From: Flavobacteriaceae bacterium
GTDB taxonomy: Bacteria; Bacteroidota; Bacteroidia; Flavobacteriales; Flavobacteriaceae
Reading direction: 5' to 3'
DNA length: 37,265 nt
Assembly: GCA_009921505.1 (NCBI GenBank)
Contig: RFXU01000003.1
Location: 1 to 37,265, forward strand
Shown: in pieces, positions 35,492 through 37,265 of the stretch
Position numbering within the stretch: the stretch's first letter is position 1
How the letters are laid out: every line of letters begins with the position of its first letter
The notes under the pieces: generated by a model
Seen by the model: only the letters and a program-made list of their open reading frames with translations
The model's database searches: none
What the model was told of the DNA's origin: nothing
Translations under genes and position numbers: made by a program

Positions 35492-35706
35492 ATAAAAAGT
35501 CAGTGCTCATTCAAGCCATCAAAATACTGGGTTTTGGCTTAATACTTTTAGTCATAAGTACCTACTTGTTGAATTTTGCCTTTATCAACAAAAATATAAT
35601 TCCCCTTTACGTAGTGTTACCCCTCGGGATTATTGGTGTTGCAGCAACGATATACACTTTATTTCGTGGCATACGCAAGTTTGTCTCCGTCTTTTTTGAC
35701 CATTAG
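35488..35706 (+). CDS. DUF6095 family small membrane protein
   Basis: A 72-residue protein with two predicted membrane helices (about 10-31, AIKILGFGLILLVISTYLLN, and about 39-60, IPLYVVLPLGIIGVAATIY) and a basic C-terminal tail (FRGIRKFVSVFFDH). I recognise it as the small DUF6095-type protein that follows murQ in Flavobacteriia; no function is assigned. It is translationally coupled to murQ (ATGA), which points to a membrane role tied to wall recycling, but this rests on position alone. Confidence 0.8.
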   Translation: MNKKSVLIQAIKILGFGLILLVISTYLLNFAFINKNIIPLYVVLPLGIIGVAATIYTLFRGIRKFVSVFFDH

Positions 35707-35764
35707 CGGATCAAGGATAGATCATCATAACACCCCTCACGAGTAATAGGGTGAGCAGAAAGAT

Positions 35765-37105
35765 CTACTGCCGCATCAGCTCAAGTGTTTTTTCACCTTT
35801 TTTACCGGAAAATTTAATAAAGTATACTCCACTGGGTAAGGAAGAAACATCGATACGCCCTTCAAAACCTTGAACGGAGTCTTCTATAAGCATTTGACCC
35901 ATATTATTAAATACACTAAAATGCTGAACGAAGTTTGAAGCGCTGAAATTAACCACATTAGCAGCTGGGTTTGGAGCAATTTTTATGACTCCATCCGCCC
36001 ATTCAGATATTCCCAGGACATTAATTGTAATCGTAACCGCCAGTGGTAGACTCGGACAACCATCTACAATTTGTATGGCATAATAAGTAGCATTATCAAG
36101 GAGTGTCCCTGGGGCTAATGGATTTGTATTATTTAAGGCATCGGATTCTGTGGCAAACCAAATTACATCGCTAGGATCAACCACAATGTCCTCAATAGTA
36201 GCGCCTTCATTAAACGTTTGATTCGCAGCACCAACTGGAGTCGGTGGGGTGTTACAGGGCGATAGGTTTAGTTTGGTAAAATATTGTGAGGACTCCGGCC
36301 ATAATTGGGTCGTATTGCCACTTGATGGATCCAATATCTTTACGCCGTAATTGGTTCCGGCACTGACTAATATTTGACCGTTACCTAATGGCATTACGCC
36401 GCGTAAACTCCCCTCTTGCCAGAAATCAACAATAGTCCCATTCACGCGACTGAATTCATATAGCCCCGCAATATTTGCTCCATTATTACTAAATACAGCG
36501 GCAAAAACAGAATTATTGTTTGGAGCTAGTTCCAATTGTTGAATAAACGTGACCACTCCCGTCTGTACTAAGTCCCCCAACAAATTGCCCTGATAATCCC
36601 GTCTTTCAATTCGGGTATCATTACCTATATAAGAGATATAGACTTCATTATTTCCAACATCGAGAATATCAAAAGATGAACCTACAGTCGGTAAATTACC
36701 CAAAACATTCCCTTGGTAATCCAGTCGCACTATAGCTGAACCTGGTGCTCCGTTGTTCGTGCCAGCATTGGTCACCCAAACTTCACTACCTATAACCGAC
36801 AATCCTTTTATATTATCAAGGCCCGTATCGATGGTACTCAAATAAACACCTGTCAAATCAAAGCGATCTATACGATCCGCAGTTTGATCAGTAATCCAAA
36901 TTTCCTCCCCAACTTGAGTGATGTCTTTTGGCTGACCCTGATTTAAAGGTGTTAAATCGATGAAGGAAGGATTTATAATCGACCCATCAAAAGGATCTAA
37001 TAAAACAATATTGGGCTCATTAATAACCGCAATAACATCTTGAGCAGTTATCTTGAAAACACTTATGATAAAGAATAGACTAAGGGATAACAGTTTTTTA
37101 TTCAT
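35765..37105 (-). CDS. Secreted beta-propeller-like protein with T9SS sorting domain
   Basis: A 446-residue exported protein. The signal peptide is about 1-21 (MNKKLLSLSLFFIISVFKIT, ending before QDV). Residues about 22-285 consist of repeated strands with the pattern of NHL/YVTN-type propeller blades (DITQVGEEIWITDQTADRID, GLSVIGSEVWVTNAGTNNG, ILDVGNNEVYISYIGNDTRI). A domain at about 290-365 (CNTPPTPVGAANQTFNEGAT to ITINVLG) resembles an Ig-like adhesion module. The C-terminal 75 residues are a type A T9SS sorting domain (IKIAPNPAANVVNF, SLPSGVYFIKFSG, ending KTLELMRQ). The binding target is unknown. It converges with DUF6095 and lies directly downstream of the rRNA terminator. Confidence 0.9.
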   Translation of the reverse strand: MNKKLLSLSLFFIISVFKITAQDVIAVINEPNIVLLDPFDGSIINPSFIDLTPLNQGQPKDITQVGEEIWITDQTADRIDRFDLTGVYLSTIDTGLDNIKGLSVIGSEVWVTNAGTNNGAPGSAIVRLDYQGNVLGNLPTVGSSFDILDVGNNEVYISYIGNDTRIERRDYQGNLLGDLVQTGVVTFIQQLELAPNNNSVFAAVFSNNGANIAGLYEFSRVNGTIVDFWQEGSLRGVMPLGNGQILVSAGTNYGVKILDPSSGNTTQLWPESSQYFTKLNLSPCNTPPTPVGAANQTFNEGATIEDIVVDPSDVIWFATESDALNNTNPLAPGTLLDNATYYAIQIVDGCPSLPLAVTITINVLGISEWADGVIKIAPNPAANVVNFSASNFVQHFSVFNNMGQMLIEDSVQGFEGRIDVSSLPSGVYFIKFSGKKGEKTLELMRQ

Positions 37106-37159
37106 AAAGTAAAATACCTATCGTAAAACTTAATTCAACAAATTCATTACAAATTTAGC

Positions 37160-37194
37160 AAAAAAAAAGCCCGCTATATTACTATAGCGGGCTT
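37160..37194 (-). terminator. rRNA operon terminator after 5S rRNA
   Basis: A perfect 12-bp stem (37167-37178 with 37183-37194) and a TTAC loop; on the minus strand it is followed by nine U residues (complement of 37168-37160). It ends the leftward rRNA transcript. Confidence 0.85.
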
Positions 37195-37198
37195 AGAA

Positions 37199-37265
37199 GA
37201 AGGCGGCGACCTACTTTCCCACAGGAATGCAGTATCATCGGCGCAGTCGGGCTTAACTTCCCTGT
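37199..37265 (-). rRNA. rrf: 5S ribosomal RNA, 3' part (5' part beyond window)
   Basis: The reverse complement reads GGGAAGTTAAGCCCGACTGC, then GCGCCGATGATACTGC, GTGGGAAAGTAGGTCGCCGCC. These are the loop B/C, helix IV and terminal-stem sequences conserved in bacterial 5S rRNA. About 67 nt of the roughly 110-nt molecule lie in the window; the exact 3' end is uncertain by a few bases. A strong terminator follows within 5 nt, so this is the last gene of an rRNA operon extending to the right. Confidence 0.93.

Noticed and set aside
35728-35756. Terminator between DUF6095 and the T9SS protein gene
   Set aside because: CACCC/GGGTG and CTCAC/GTGAG arms compete, the stem is only 5 bp and no T tract follows on either strand.

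Overview
The window comes from the chromosome of a member of the Bacteroidota, most likely class Flavobacteriia. The evidence is: gene families typical of that group (DUF4835, DUF6913, DUF6095, DUF4249 beside a TonB-dependent receptor, a monomeric NADP isocitrate dehydrogenase); at least two proteins with type IX secretion (T9SS) C-terminal sorting domains; promoters of the Bacteroidota form (TTTG, about 19 nt, TAnnTTTG); and start codons with no clear Shine-Dalgarno sequence. Apart from one decayed-looking stretch the region reads as ordinary housekeeping chromosome, and I see no phage, insertion sequence or CRISPR array.

Layout. 1-1849 (minus) is the N-terminal 616 codons of a large secreted protein that runs off the left edge. 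1979-11336 (minus) is a compact housekeeping block: fabI, recN, a DUF4835 gene, coaBC, an RNA polymerase omega-like gene, bamD, dapA, a DUF6913 gene and ligA. Many of its genes are 3-12 nt apart or overlap by 4-8 nt. prmC and a GNAT gene (minus) follow, then divergent ribD and yigZ-like genes (plus) and a thioesterase (minus). 14985-19061 (plus) holds dnaA, a low-molecular-weight tyrosine phosphatase, a secreted PQQ-type sugar dehydrogenase and an RsmI-like methyltransferase. 19080-22198 (minus) holds a lysozyme-fold protein, mltG, a second GNAT gene and dapF. htrA/degP and an unusual long GAPDH (plus) follow, then a Tat-exported Gfo/Idh/MocA oxidoreductase (minus), and then trmD and rplS (plus).

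28323-29090 has no normal gene. It contains two open frames that look like one gene broken by an in-frame TGA and a +1 shift, closed by a good intrinsic terminator, and then an inverted repeat over the icd promoter. 29091-35706 (plus) holds icd, a TonB-dependent receptor with its DUF4249 lipoprotein, murQ and a DUF6095 membrane protein. The right end has a T9SS-secreted beta-propeller-like protein (minus), a strong rRNA-operon terminator and the 3' part of a 5S rRNA (minus), so an rRNA operon lies just outside.

The genes work together in cell envelope and growth functions. dapA and dapF supply meso-diaminopimelate; mltG, the lysozyme-like protein and murQ act on peptidoglycan or its turnover products; bamD and htrA maintain the outer membrane and periplasm; fabI makes fatty acids; dnaA, ligA and recN serve DNA replication and repair; rplS, trmD, prmC and the RsmI-like enzyme serve translation. 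The best leads are the decayed 28.4-28.9 kb locus, -7 promoter elements only 1-5 nt from the start codons of several genes (possible leaderless mRNAs), a phased direct repeat at the htrA promoter, and a possible L19 autoregulatory leader.
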